From assembly GCA_028751875.1 (NCBI GenBank), contig CM054140.1, forward strand, positions 50,833,714 to 50,897,713: a DNA stretch of 64,000 nt. The letters run 5' to 3'. The notes under the pieces are model-generated. The model worked only from the letters and a program-made list of their open reading frames with translations. It searched no databases and was not told where the DNA came from. Each line of letters opens with the position of its first letter. Position 1 is the first letter of the stretch. Origin of the DNA: Rapana venosa. Taxonomy: Eukaryota > Mollusca > Gastropoda > Neogastropoda > Muricidae. A program made the position numbers and the translations under genes. Below are positions 21,312 to 31,060 of this stretch, piece after piece.

Positions 21312-22130
21312 TACAATGGTAGTAAGTGGGCTGCTCTGTGAAAAAGGAAACAGATTTGCTCAGCTGCATGGCGCGTTGATATGCTTTGTTACACTTCAGT
21401 ACCTCACACTTTGCAATGATAAAGCTAATTTGTATCAAATGTTGTACTGATGTGTATGGCAGAAATGAGATTTTTTTTAATTTAGCAAAAGAACCCTTTG
21501 CATTCTCTGCTGTTATTTTGTGTTTCATTTCAGTTCAGATTGTGACAAAGCATGTCTGTTGCAACTATCGAGTCTCACGCTTTACAGGGATACTTGAAAT
21601 CAAAAGATGGGATGATTATGATGGCAGCAGGTACTTTACTTTTTTTTAAGTGGAAAAAGCAACTTTAAATTGTTGTGCTGTTATTGTGCAAAAAAAATTC
21701 TCCAGAGGTCCAGATTGTGTGACAGAGCGCTTTGACGCATTTTGTCACACCCCTCAGTACATCACAGTTTGCACTGATAAAGACACTTAGAACCAATAGG
21801 CGTACTGATTTTGATGGCAGCGGTTAATTTACTTTATCAAAAGAGAAAACAATCTTTTAAAAGATTCTTAGAAAGGACTTTATACTGTTCCCTTTTTGCC
21901 ACGGAATTTGTCTTGTGGTCTGTTTGTCACAACTCTTCAGTACCTCACACTTTATAATGGTAAAGCTACGTAGAATCAAAATATTTTCTGATTGTGATGA
22001 CAGTAGGCAATTTTCTTTATGCCATAAAAGGATAAAAGAATATTTTTTTAAAACCAACTTGGAATTATCTGCTCTTAATTTGCCAGGGAATTTGCCTTGA
22101 GCTCCGTATTAGAAGAATAAAGCCTTAAAA

Positions 22131-22569
22131 ACCAAATGTTGAAACAACTATGAGATGTTAGAGTAGACTTATAGAGAAACAGCCTATCATTTTATAGAGA
22201 CACTAACAAACAACAACAAGGTGAAGGCATGGGAGAAGGATGAGGGTGAAGAAGAAGAAACAGATGAGGAATGGGGCATCTTGAAAACAATTGTTCCCAG
22301 GTTTTTTTCCGCCTCAGCCATCTGGTTACTACTCAGTGTAGTTACTTGTTAACCCTTGTGTGTCTTCCTTCCGATACACTTTTGCCTGTTAATGAAGATT
22401 GTTTACAGGAGCAAGAGCTTTTGAAATTGCTTGGCCGATTTCGTTCGTCTTCCTTTTTTTAAAAAATCAAACGCAATGTCAATTCTTCTTTGCTAAGATT
22501 TTCGTACATATTTTAATTTCCGTGTTTAGCTGTTTTGTTGTTCTTGTTTTTGGGGGGATCGAAGTTTAA
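22131..22569. other. Spacer without recognised features
   Basis: A purine-rich patch at about 22,215-22,275 and otherwise unique AT-rich DNA. Confidence 0.5.
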
Positions 22570-22595
22570 CTCTCTCTCTCTCTCTCTCCTCTCTT

Positions 22596-22655
<60 letters not shown>

Positions 22656-22672
22656 CCTCTCTCTTTCTCTCA
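22570..22672. repeat. (TC)n microsatellite
   Basis: TC units with CCT slips. Confidence 0.95.
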
Positions 22673-23591
22673 AGCTTATCAGAATATTGTAGATCTTAAT
22701 GCTGTACTTGGCGACCACTATTTTTGTCCTTTTTTGTATCGAGCTTATTCTAATGTCCGATGAACTGTTGATATTTTACTTTTCCAACTTGCCTTTTCTT
22801 ATCATACATTCCCACCCATCTGCCAACTGTGGATCGATCTTTGGCAAATGGACATTTCAGCCTTTTTCTCCTTTTCCACTTCGTTATGCCTTTCATCTCT
22901 AATAGTGTTCATTGGTAACAAGTCTATACACTCACGTCTTTCTTCTTTCTAATCCTTTTTGTGTCACAAACCATCACGCTCTTCTAGTAACGGATTACCC
23001 AGCATTATCTGCGGGTATGGGTTCTGGTTAATACTATCACGCGCGCTGGTGGACTGATTTTGGGGTTTAATGCGCACATGTCAACAAGGCTGAACACAGT
23101 TTACACAGAACTATGATTTCAATTTTGCTTAGTGTTTTGTTAACTTTGTTTTCGTTATGTTAGTTTTTTTTAGTTATGTTAGTTGAGTTATTTATCAGAT
23201 TAATTTTGCTCTTTTCACTTCTTTTATACCCCGGTTCTAGTGGTACACTGCACAACAGACGTCACTAAATGTAGCATCAACAAGGCCTTTTCTGTGACAC
23301 CTAGAAAGCCATCAATACAAACGGAGCTATCAGCGTTGGGGTACAAACTGGTGAGTCCGGCTCCGAACCAGTAGAGACCAAGCATTACTACTGAACAATT
23401 TCTATTGGTTTTGACAGTGCTTGGTCTGACCCCCACGCATGCAGAACAGGGACATCTTCTACCAAATAAAAGTATCCCACAATCACAGTCCAGACAGAAA
23501 AATGCAATTTAATTTACTCTGGAATTATGACTACAATGCCATGTTCACTTTGCCGGACAGAACAAAGAATTTACTCTGGAATTGTGATAAT
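22673..23591. other. Unrecognised interval
   Basis: No repeat copy or convincing coding frame. The minus-strand frame 23,436-23,224 (70 codons, with a hydrophobic middle) has no homology I recognise and no splice support. Confidence 0.4.
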
Positions 23592-23615
23592 GATGATAAT
23601 AATAATAATAATAAT

Positions 23616-23669
<54 letters not shown>

Positions 23670-23693
23670 AATAATAATAATAATAATAATAAC
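23592..23693. repeat. (AAT)n-(CAA)n-(AAT)n compound microsatellite
   Basis: AAT units, then about 18 CAA units, then AAT units. Open frames of poly-Asn, poly-Thr or poly-Ile arise from it. It is the tail of the minus-strand L2 3' end that follows. Confidence 0.95.
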
Positions 23694-23745
23694 GGAGTTT
23701 ATATCTTGTAAAAACCAAATCAAAGCGCTTGCATTCGACCCACTC
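23694..23745 (-). mobile_element. L2-like 3' end fragment
   Basis: On the minus strand, words matching the L2 terminus (GTCGAATGCAAGCGCTTTGA, then TACAAGATATAAACTCC) lead into the (ATT)n tract. The 5' boundary is unclear; the sequence up to about 23,955 is not recognised. Confidence 0.55.
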
Positions 23746-23958
23746 CTACACATGAACACTTCTATAACAAAAAACGCAACAATGAATCGATATGCACATA
23801 ACTTTGGATAATCTTCTTCCTGAGGTCCTCCTTTTTTGTTTTATTTAAATCCAATGGGAATCATTGGGGGAACAACGCTGAAGAGTAGTTTATCGAACTC
23901 CTCCATTTATAGGCAGTTGTGTGCCAAAATCTGAGTTTCCCAATTTCAAACAAAAATT

Positions 23959-25137
23959 TTACACAGTGAACAAGACTTCGTGAACAATGTTCCTGGCTGA
24001 GCCACATGATGTAACAGTCCATTTCATTGGCTCAGAATTTTGTTGCAGTTCCACATACCAATGTTTGATTGGTCCTTTCTCGGTCATTTCAAACTGTTGG
24101 GTGAAGCGGTCGCCACAGGCCAGGCGGATGCCATGGTGTGGAAGATGGTGAAGGAAGGGGGGCAGACCAGCGTCACGTCGTGCCGACATGACAGCATCCT
24201 GAACAGCGTGCAGTGCTGAGGAGGCCAGGAACAAAGGGGGCTCCCCGTCCCCTTTGGAGGAGAAGACTGCCCTAGGGTTGTTGCTATGGCGATCAGGGGA
24301 CACGTTGAAGATGGCGGGGATATTCCCCAGGGAAGAGATCTTGTAACTGCCAGGTCCCGCGTCAGCAAGGTGCCGTCGGGCTGGACCTTGTACTGCTCCA
24401 GCAGCATCAGCCCTTAACCCTGCATGAAGGCCCCTTCTATCTGACCGATGTCGATGGTGGGGTTCAGACTCTTGCCCACATCAATCACAATGTCCGTCCT
24501 CAGCACCTTGTGGTCACCAGTCAGACAATCGACTTGCACTTCGGTGCAGGCATTCCCATAGCTGTAGTAGGCGTAGGCTTTGCCCGAATTGGTTGCAAAG
24601 TCGTAGTTAATATTTGGTATCATGAAAAAGCCTGATGCAGACAGGTTGATCCTGTTTTTAGGAGCGGACATGATCAGCTCCTTCCAACCCATGCTGGCAT
24701 CTGCCTGACTCTTCAGGTGACCGTCCAGGCGCCCACGCAGCTTCTCACAGGCATCCTCCACCGCCATGCCGTAGATGTCGGAAGACATGCTGGCTGCAGA
24801 GGGGGAAGTGTTGGGCACTGTGTTGGTGGCCGTCTCCGCGATGTGGATGATTGACGTGGGCATCCTCAGCACACGGCTTGCCCCCTGTACGACTTTGGTG
24901 TGCAGCCCTTGTCCCATTTCCACTCCTCAGTGTGAGATGAGCACTGACCAATCTCCGTAGCTTCGGGCTCGCTGAAGGCCATGCCAAACATGGTTGGCAG
25001 GATAGCGATGCCTCTCTTACGCCAGCGGTTCTCACTGTTGAGCTCGTCCACCTGGCAGCGTCTGGAAGGGAAGTCATTCTTCTGTCACACTCCTGCCAGC
25101 AGTCCTGAATCTTTACTCCTTCCAGCAGCTGGTTGTA
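23959..25137 (-). pseudogene. XDH: Xanthine dehydrogenase C-terminal pseudogene, intronless
   Basis: Read leftward, the fragment matches the molybdopterin-binding C-terminal part of xanthine dehydrogenase/oxidase, the cytosolic enzyme that oxidises hypoxanthine to xanthine and urate. Recognisable blocks: LLEGVKIQDCWQEC (about 25,130-25,085), ENRWRKRGIAILPTMFGMAF (25,035-24,975), EMGQGLHTK (24,920-24,893), [17 protein letters not shown] (about 24,830-24,780), [20 protein letters not shown] (24,575-24,515), [12 protein letters not shown] (about 24,450-24,417), and GEPPLFLAS with the catalytic Glu (about 24,245-24,220). In-frame stops occur at 24,927-24,929 (TGA) and 24,414-24,416 (TAA). Frameshifts lie near 25,078 and 24,357, and about ten residues are missing near 24,955. 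No intron interrupts these roughly 380 codons. The molybdenum-cofactor family also includes aldehyde oxidase; the blocks fit xanthine dehydrogenase somewhat better. Sequencing error could explain single lesions but hardly all. Confidence 0.85.
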
Positions 25138-25423
25138 GTGATAAAAAAGAGGAACGTAAGCTGTTTGAGACTTACACGGGAATGGTTAGCATGGGACAAC
25201 TTTGGCGTACAGCATTACATTTGTTTCGGGTAGGTGGGGCTCGTCAGCCTGGGAAGGCAGCTCACCTAGGGGAAGGAAAACCCTGATCTCAAACCTCCGC
25301 TGCCTTGCGGCATACCCGTTCACGGAATAGGCTTTGGGAGTCAACCCTGAGGAAAAATTCGGAGTCGGGGCTCCTACTACTGGTAACCATGTAACCTGTA
25401 CTTCCTGTTCCATGTGGGGGAGA
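25138..25423. other. Spacer between pseudogene and LINE tail
   Basis: No feature is recognised. Just upstream of the pseudogene's first codon block, the minus strand reads CTCTTTTTTATCACTACAAC then CAG, which resembles a splice acceptor but may be chance. Confidence 0.4.
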
Positions 25424-25543
25424 CATCATCATCATCATCATCAGTCCCGTGACCTTGGCGGTCATGGAGGAGACACGAAAGACGATGCCGTGGTAAGCTT
25501 CCTCCATCCATCTCGGTCCTCGGCTCTGCGCAGTAGTGCCGAG

Positions 25544-26875
25544 TCATTCATCCTGGTCCATTCTTTGATGTTGTCCATCCATGACTTGTTCTGTCTTCCC
25601 CTTTCTGCCACCTTCGAGTGTTCCCTGCAGTACTGTTTTGGGCAGAGTGTTGTGGCGGGTGACGTGGCCGAACCAAGTCAGCTTTTTCTTCTTGACGATG
25701 GTGAGAAGGGGTTCCTGTGGACCTGCCAGCCGTGTTATTTGGCTCTTGACAAATTCATTGGTCTTTCGTTCTCTCCAGGATATGCCCAGCAGTTTTCTAT
25801 GGCATTTTGTTTCAAATGACTGGATTCGCTTTGCTGTTTCAGCAGTCAATGTCCAGGTTTCACTTCCGTACAGCAGGATAGTCTGAATTAGGGCTTTGTA
25901 GAGTTTTAGTTTGATTGGGAAACTGATCTCTTTACTTTTCCATATGGTGGTGAGTTTTGTCATGGAAGATGTTGCCTTGACTAGTCTGACTTTGATTTCT
26001 GTCGTCGATCGCCCGTCCTTTGTGAGTATAACGCCAAGGTATTTAAAAGCGTTTACCTCCTCGAGTTGCTGGCCGTTCATGTAAATTTTAGCAGTGGCGT
26101 TGCTCGTGCTGTTCACAAGTACTTTACTTTTCTCCGAGCTCACCTCCATCCCATATGCTCCAGCTCTGTTCTCAAGTCTGGTCGTAAGATCTTGCAGCTC
26201 TGTGTTACTTCCGCCCATGAGGTCAATGTCATCGGCAAACCGCAAGTTGTTGAGGTGTCTGCCGCCAATGGAGATGGTAGAGTGGAAGTCATGGAGGGTC
26301 TCTCTTATGTTTTCCAAGAACAGATTAAACAGGACTGGAGATAACAGGCATCCTTGTCGGAACCCAACTGTGGTTTTCAAGTAGTCTCCGACCCGATTGT
26401 TCAGAAGGACTGCACTGCTTGCGGTGTTGTATAGTGCTTGAATGGTTTGCACAAGTCCTTCTTCAATGCCAAACATTCTGACGACCTGCCACAGGCCTTC
26501 GTGCCATACTCTGTCGAAAGCCTTCTTGAAGTCGATAAAGTTGTGGAACAGGTCTCTCTGATGTTGAAGATGTTTTTCCATCAGGATGTGGCAGTTAAAA
26601 ATCTGTTCGATTGTGCTCCTGCCTGCCCTGAACCCAGCTTGTTCCTCTGCAAGGTGTTCTTCTGCCTCCTTCTTGAGTCGATTCAAAATAACTTTGAGCA
26701 TGATCTTGCTGGCGTGGCTGATGAGGTTGATTGTTCTATAGTTTTGGCATTGGCGTAAATTCCCCTTTTTGGGCAGGGGTATGATGAGTGATTGTGTCCA
26801 CTCTGTTGGCCACTGTTTTGTCTCCCAAATCTTCTGACAGATAGCTGTAACGTGTGATAACTGTTTCGCCACCAT
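25544..26875 (-). CDS. RTE-like reverse transcriptase, 443 codons
   Basis: A long uninterrupted frame encoding RNA-directed DNA polymerase of the LINE. Visible: IIPLPKKGN (residues 31-39), NYRTINLISHASK (45-57), AGFRAGRSTIEQIF (80-93), motif A FIDFKKAFDRVW with catalytic Asp115, motif B RQGCLLSPVLFNLF (173-186), motif C LRFADDIDLM with catalytic Asp215 and Asp216, motif D YGMEVSSEKSKVLV (241-254), motif E FKYLGVILTKDG (277-288) and a thumb with LYGSETWTLTAET. The C-terminal words KKKKLTWFGHVTRHN and TVLQGTLEGGRKG are typical of the family. A frameshift near 25,590 replaces the normal end, which continues in another frame (EWTRMNDSALLRRAEDRDGW). The start Met is only the first in the frame; the true protein begins upstream in the endonuclease. 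All catalytic residues are present, so the core could once have been active. Confidence 0.85.
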   Translation of the reverse strand: MVAKQLSHVTAICQKIWETKQWPTEWTQSLIIPLPKKGNLRQCQNYRTINLISHASKIMLKVILNRLKKEAEEHLAEEQAGFRAGRSTIEQIFNCHILMEKHLQHQRDLFHNFIDFKKAFDRVWHEGLWQVVRMFGIEEGLVQTIQALYNTASSAVLLNNRVGDYLKTTVGFRQGCLLSPVLFNLFLENIRETLHDFHSTISIGGRHLNNLRFADDIDLMGGSNTELQDLTTRLENRAGAYGMEVSSEKSKVLVNSTSNATAKIYMNGQQLEEVNAFKYLGVILTKDGRSTTEIKVRLVKATSSMTKLTTIWKSKEISFPIKLKLYKALIQTILLYGSETWTLTAETAKRIQSFETKCHRKLLGISWRERKTNEFVKSQITRLAGPQEPLLTIVKKKKLTWFGHVTRHNTLPKTVLQGTLEGGRKGKTEQVMDGQHQRMDQDE

Positions 26876-26879
26876 GCTT

Positions 26880-27542
26880 GAGCAGCTCTGCTGGTATGTT
26901 GTCTGCTCCTGGGGACTTTCCTACTAGTAAACTGCGGATGGCTTTTTCCACTTCTTCCCTCAGTATAGGTAATGGCGAGGGTACTCTTGATGTTGCTGCT
27001 TCCTCTTCTATTATGCTCTTGTCAGATTGGATTGGGTAGTTGTATAATTCTTGACAATACTCAGACCACCTGTTCAATGCAGCTGAGCTTTCTGTGAGGA
27101 GGTTTCCGGAGCTGTCTTCAATGACTGATGATTTGGTTTGAAGTGGTTTTGTGAGTTTCTTCAGGGTGTCGTATGCCTTTTTACTGTTGCCCTCTTTCAT
27201 GCTTTTTTCGATCTCATCACATTGATCACTGATCCACTTCTCTCTGGCCTTTAACATTGACTTCTTCACAAGATTGTTGGCCTCCTGGTTTTGTTTAGGG
27301 TTGGAAGACCTGGTTGGTTTCAGTGCTCTTCTTGTATTGCAGAGGTCCAAGATGTCATTGGTAGTCCATGGCTGGTGTTTATTCCTCTGACGACAGAGTA
27401 CCTCCTCTGCTGTTTCTCGGACTGCCTCATTAAAGTTGTTGGTGAGGTCATTGATGTCATTGTCCAGGAGGGTTTTTGCCGCAAAACGTCCGCCAAGCTT
27501 AGCTTGGAAGATCTCGACATCTGGATCTTTCAGTTTGTCCAC
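26880..27542 (-). CDS. RTE-like LINE linker between endonuclease and reverse transcriptase
   Basis: The frame starting at 27,542 carries the family linker: DKLKDPDVEIFQAKLGGRFA, TTNDILDLCNTRRALK, KKAYDTLKKLTKPLQTKSSV and KSPGADNIPAELLKHGGE just before the reverse transcriptase. A frameshift near 26,860 disconnects it from the 443-codon frame. The central part matches the isolated fragment at 46,422-46,916 almost word for word. No catalytic role is known for this region. Confidence 0.8.
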
Positions 27543-27569
27543 GTCAAATTTGATACGTGGGTTTGCAGG

Positions 27570-28230
27570 CTAATTATTTTTCTTCAACTTCATTTTGAAT
27601 ACCAGCAGCACAAGGTCCTTGTCGCTGCCTATGTCAGCTCCAGGGTAAGTTCTTGTTCTGGCTCTGTTGATGCTGGATTTGAAGCGCCGTGGTGTTAAGA
27701 TGAAATCTATTTGGTTATGGATCTTGCCGTATGGCGCATTCCAGGTTGTCCTCCTTGACTGCTTGTGGGGATAGAGGGTATTGGCAATGGTAAGTCTGTG
27801 GGTGCAGGCAAACTCCAGCAGACGTAGTCCCCTGTCGTTGGTCTCTCCAGTTCCAAACTGACCAACTGTTCCGGCCCATTGGTTGTAAGAGTCAGGACCT
27901 ACTTTGTCGTTAAAATCTCCTTGAATGATGATTATGTCTTTCTTGGGTATCTTCATAATCGTTTCTTCAAGCTTTTTGTAAAATTCTTCTACTTCTTCAT
28001 CTGCATGGTCAGATGATGGTGCATAGATTTGTATGATGGTGATGTTCTTGGGCATGGCGGATGCTGATAATCCTGCTGGAAGCCGGTATACAGCTGTTAA
28101 TGCACCCCACTACTTCCTTTCTGACAATAAATGCTACTCCATGTTGGTGATGTTTCTCTTGACCACTGTACCAGATCTTCTTGCCTTCTTCAGTCATTGT
28201 CTCACTAAACCTGTCCATTTCACCCCGACC
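27570..28230 (-). CDS. RTE-like LINE endonuclease, two overlapping frames
   Basis: The apurinic-type endonuclease nicks target DNA for reverse transcription. The part 28,230-28,035 reads MTEEGKKIWYSGQEKHHQHG and VAFIVRKEVVGCI; a frameshift near 28,040 leads to 28,055-27,570 with IIQIYAPSSDHADEEVEEFY, IIIIQGDFNDKVG (catalytic Asp and Asn), HNQIDFILTPRRFKSS and the terminal block GADIGSDKDLVLL. The catalytic His of the usual SDH is Lys here, so this copy's nuclease should be inactive. The N-terminal segment with the metal-binding Asn and Glu is missing. Confidence 0.8.
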
Positions 28231-28406
28231 CCAAAACCAGTCAGGAGGGGGATGGGCTCCACCTGGCTGTACTTGCCCTAGATACACTGCATGATGAAGA
28301 AAATACCAATGGCAATACCGGATCGGTCGTCGCCCAGGTCAACAAGGACCGCGCCTTCTATCTCCCATCAGGGCAGAGGTGTAAAGTATGCTACTGGTGA
28401 GACCCG

Positions 28407-29604
28407 AATCCGTGTAAGAGATTATATTACCACGGCAACATGGAATGTCAGAACACTTGCCCAAACATGAAAGCTACAAGAACTCACCCACGAATTGAAG
28501 AAGTACACCTGGCATATAGTGGGCCTTTGTGAAGTCAGATGGAAGAATTTTGGCGAATATCTTACTGATGATGGACATGTACTCTACCATAGTGGTGAAT
28601 TAGACAAGCACACCAATGGCGTAGGCTTCCTTGTCAACAAGAACATCAAAAACTCAATGCTCGGATGCTGCTCAGTAACCAGTAGACTTATAACCATCCG
28701 CCTCAAAGCAGCCCCTTTCAACATCACAGTGGTACAAGCTTATGCGCCAACATGAGAACATGATGATGAATTAGTAGAGAAATTTTACATGCAGCTCCAG
28801 GGCATCATCGACAAAGCTAACAAAAAAAACTTCTTAATTATTCAAGGAGACTGGAATGCTAAGGTGGGTGCTGATGCACTGAGAGACTGGAGCAAATTCT
28901 GCGGACCCTCCTGTAATACAGCTACCAACGAAAGAGGACTCAGACTACTGGAATTTGCCAGCTAAATCGACATGGTGCTTGCAAACACCCTTGGGGTGCC
29001 AGCATTGAAGTCACCAGTCACCAGCATCGAAGACAAAGACGGAAACTGCCTCACAAAAGAAAAAGATATCATTAACAGATGGAAAGAGTACTGTTCAGAG
29101 CTCTACAACCATCAGACACAAGGTGACCCCAGTGTACCCATGGGACAGAAGATCAAGGCATCCCGACGCTGGACGTGGCATGCACCTAATGGAACCCATC
29201 ACAACCAGATTGATTACATACTGGTACAAAACCGGTTCAGATCTGGCATCAACGGGGCCAAGACGAGGACATTTCCAGGTGCAGGCATGGGCAGTGACCA
29301 CGACCTGGTGCTCTTGAACTTTAAAATCCAGCTGAAAAAGATCAACAAGCCTAAGAACATCAGGCTAAAATTCAACCTAGAAAGATTGAAGGACCCTACC
29401 ATCGCAAAAGCCTTCCAGGCAAAAATAGGTGGAAAATTTGCTGCACTGATTACACTAGATAAAGATGCAGAGACAATAACCAACAGTTTCAATGCAGTAA
29501 TGACGGAAACAGCAAAGGAGCTACTTGGCAAGCACCGCCAAAAAAACAACAACCAGGGATCACAGATAAAATCCTGGATATGTGGGATAAACGAAGTAAA
29601 TTGA
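28407..29604 (+). CDS. RTE-like endonuclease interrupted by a copied linker piece
   Basis: From 28,407 the frame reads RVRDYITTATWNVRTLAQ (metal-binding Asn), a stop near 28,468, then IVGLCEVRWKNFGEYLTDDG (catalytic Glu), ITVVQAYAPT, a stop at 28,755, LIIQGDWNAKVG, and a stop at 28,963. After NTLG the 122-bp patch 29,016-29,137 replaces the expected short loop. Coding then resumes with RRWTWHAPNGTHHNQIDYIL, GAGMGSDHDLVLL (catalytic Asp-His intact) and the linker FNLERLKDPTIAKAFQAKIG, ending at 29,604. The patch keeps the frame open (28,972-29,604), so one continuous frame spans the insertion. Confidence 0.82.
29016..29137 (+). repeat. 122-bp copy of linker sequence placed inside the endonuclease
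   Basis: This segment is nearly identical to 29,983-30,104 of the same element, base for base over equal length (TSIEDKDGNCLT, KDIINRW, YCSELYNHQTQGDPSV). It lies about 970 bp upstream of its normal place and in the same orientation. Confidence 0.9.
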
Positions 29605-29623
29605 AGAGTGTTATACTTAACTA

Positions 29624-29810
29624 GCCATATCTGGAGGATGTTTTGTCCAGGTGGTACACTAGGTTGGCTAGTTCCTGTTCATTTCCTGCAAGTCGTCAAT
29701 GTCATCAGCAAACCTGAGGTTGGAACTAGCCAACCTAGTGTACCACCTGGACCAAACATCCTCCAGATATTGCATGGAGATCAGTGCCAAGAAAACAAAA
29801 CTCATGACAA
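29624..29810 (+). repeat. Hairpin patch made of an inverted and a direct copy of RT motif C-D
   Basis: 29,624-29,723 is the reverse complement of 30,876-30,976 (one base missing), the region encoding LRFADDID and following residues. 29,722-29,810 is a direct copy of 30,925-31,013. The two overlap in content, so 29,624-29,674 and 29,722-29,772 form nearly perfect arms of about 51 bp around a 47-nt spacer. The linker continues directly after it at about 29,818. Confidence 0.9.
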
Positions 29811-29817
29811 CAGGAGC

Positions 29818-30250
29818 AGGGGAATACAGAGAGATCAGCAAAAAGATCAAGAACGATATGAAAAAGGCCAAAGAAGAATGGATTGAGAAACAATGTTCAG
29901 ATATTGAAAAAAATTTGACCAAGAACAACAGCAGAAGAGCCTATCAAATTGTGGAAGAGCTCACACAGCAGAAACAGACAAGAGTCACCAGCATTGAGGA
30001 CAAAGACGGAAACTGCCTAACAGAAGAAAAAGATATCATTAACAGATGGACAAAGTACTGTTCAGAGCTCTACAACCATCAGACACAAGGTGACCCCAGT
30101 GTACTTACAAGTCAGGACTCGTCAGAAGATGATGACTTTCCTATCCTTCGTGAAGAGGTTGAGGCAGCAATCAAATCACTGAAAAATGGAAAAGCTGCAG
30201 GCATTGACAACATCCCAGCAATGCTGATCAAATACTGGGGGGAAAAGTGA
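29818..30250 (+). CDS. RTE-like LINE linker, second half
   Basis: Within the frame 29,699-30,250 the family linker resumes: EYREISKKIKNDMKKAKEEW, IEKQCSDIEKNLTKNNSRRA, SIEDKDGNCLTEEKDIINRW, and LKNGKAAGIDNIPAMLIKYW just before the reverse transcriptase. A frameshift at about 30,245 disconnects it from the next frame. Confidence 0.8.
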
Positions 30251-30331
30251 CAGACATCCTCACAAGAATTTGCAACAAGATCTGGCAGACTGGAGAGAGG
30301 CCAACAACCTTGGACCCAATCACTCATCATC

Positions 30332-31060
30332 ATGCTCCCCAAGAAAGGCAATCTACAGCAATGCCAAAACTATCGAACGATCAGCCTCATAAGCCATGCC
30401 AGTAAAGTGATGTTAATAGTAATCTTGAACAGACTAAAGCCACGGGCAGAAAAGATCATCGCTGAAGAACAGGCAGGCTTCCGCCCAAACAGAAGCACCA
30501 CAGAACAAATATTCAACCTGCGAGTTCTGTGCAAGAAATACAGCCAGCACCAACAGAAACAGAAACTATACCACGTCTTCAGAGACTTCAAAAAGGCGTT
30601 TGACCGTGTATGGCACGACGCATTATGGGCCACGATGAAGACATGCAACATGGGACAAAAGATCACTCGGACCATCAATGCAGTAATGCTATACACAAAA
30701 GCCACCAGCGCAGTGCTTTTCCAAGGCATAGTTGGAGAGTAGTTCCATACGTCAGTGGGAATTCGTCAAGGCTGTCTCCTATCGCCAACACTGTTTACTG
30801 TCTTCCTTGAGCGCATAATGACTGATGCCTTAGAAGATCACACTGGCACAGTCAGTATTGGAGGGTGGATAATCACCAACCTCAGGTTTGCTGATGACAT
30901 TGACGGACTTGCAGGAAATGAACAGGAACTAGCCAACCTAGTGTACCACCTGGACAAAACATCCTCCAGATATGGCATGGAGATCAGTGCCAAGAAAACA
31001 AAACTCATGACAAACAGTGCCCAGCCAATCACTACCAAGATCAAAGTCAGTGGAAAATAA
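30332..31060 (+). CDS. RTE-like reverse transcriptase, two frames split by a stop
   Basis: Frame 30,332-30,742 gives LPKKGNLQQCQNYRTISLIS, AGFRPNRSTTEQIF and motif A as FRDFKKAFDRVW: the catalytic Asp is kept and the usual Ile before it is Arg. It stops at 30,740 where the family has Trp (GEWF). The same phase resumes at 30,755-31,060 with RQGCLLSPTLFTVFLERIMT, motif C NLRFADDIDGLAG and motif D YGMEISAKKTKLM. Another frameshift at about 31,060 ends it. The downstream thumb and C-terminus (31,085-31,650) contain further stops. Confidence 0.85.

Larger units (their letters stand above)
19120..22130. repeat. Diverged tandem repeat, period about 175-195 bp
   Basis: A set of words recurs in the same order: CAGATTGTGACATAGC-like, TTTGTCACA-CTTCAGTACCTC, CACTTTGCAATGATAAAGCTA, ACTGATTNTGATGGCAG and CTCTGCTGTTATTT. 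The CAGATTGTGA word or a variant occurs near 19,130, 19,320, 19,676, 20,080, 21,535 and 21,710, and the CTTCAGTACCTCACACTTT word near 21,400 and 21,935. With the two LINE insertions removed, the spacing is about 175-195 bp. Copies are only loosely alike, so this is an old satellite or a serially duplicated segment. No coding frame is conserved between copies. Confidence 0.65.
25424..28230 (-). mobile_element. Nearly full-length RTE-like LINE (subfamily A)
   Basis: On the minus strand the element runs from about 28,230 to a (GAT)n tail at 25,442-25,424. It carries the endonuclease (28,230-27,570), a linker (27,542-26,880) and the reverse transcriptase with C-terminus (26,875-25,450). It begins inside the endonuclease (EMDRFSETMTEEGKK), so about 45 N-terminal residues seen in the copy at 60,860-64,000 are missing. 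A few frameshifts separate long clean frames, so it is a fairly recent copy. It faces another RTE-like element head-to-head at about 28,230-28,290. Confidence 0.9.

Noticed and set aside
23224..23436. A TATA-type word (TATAAAAG on the minus strand near 23,222) as a promoter
   Set aside because: It would drive transcription away from the neighbouring 70-codon frame, and no gene lies in its path.
24745..25077. 110-codon minus-strand frame as a separate gene
   Set aside because: It is a shifted phase of the xanthine dehydrogenase remnant.
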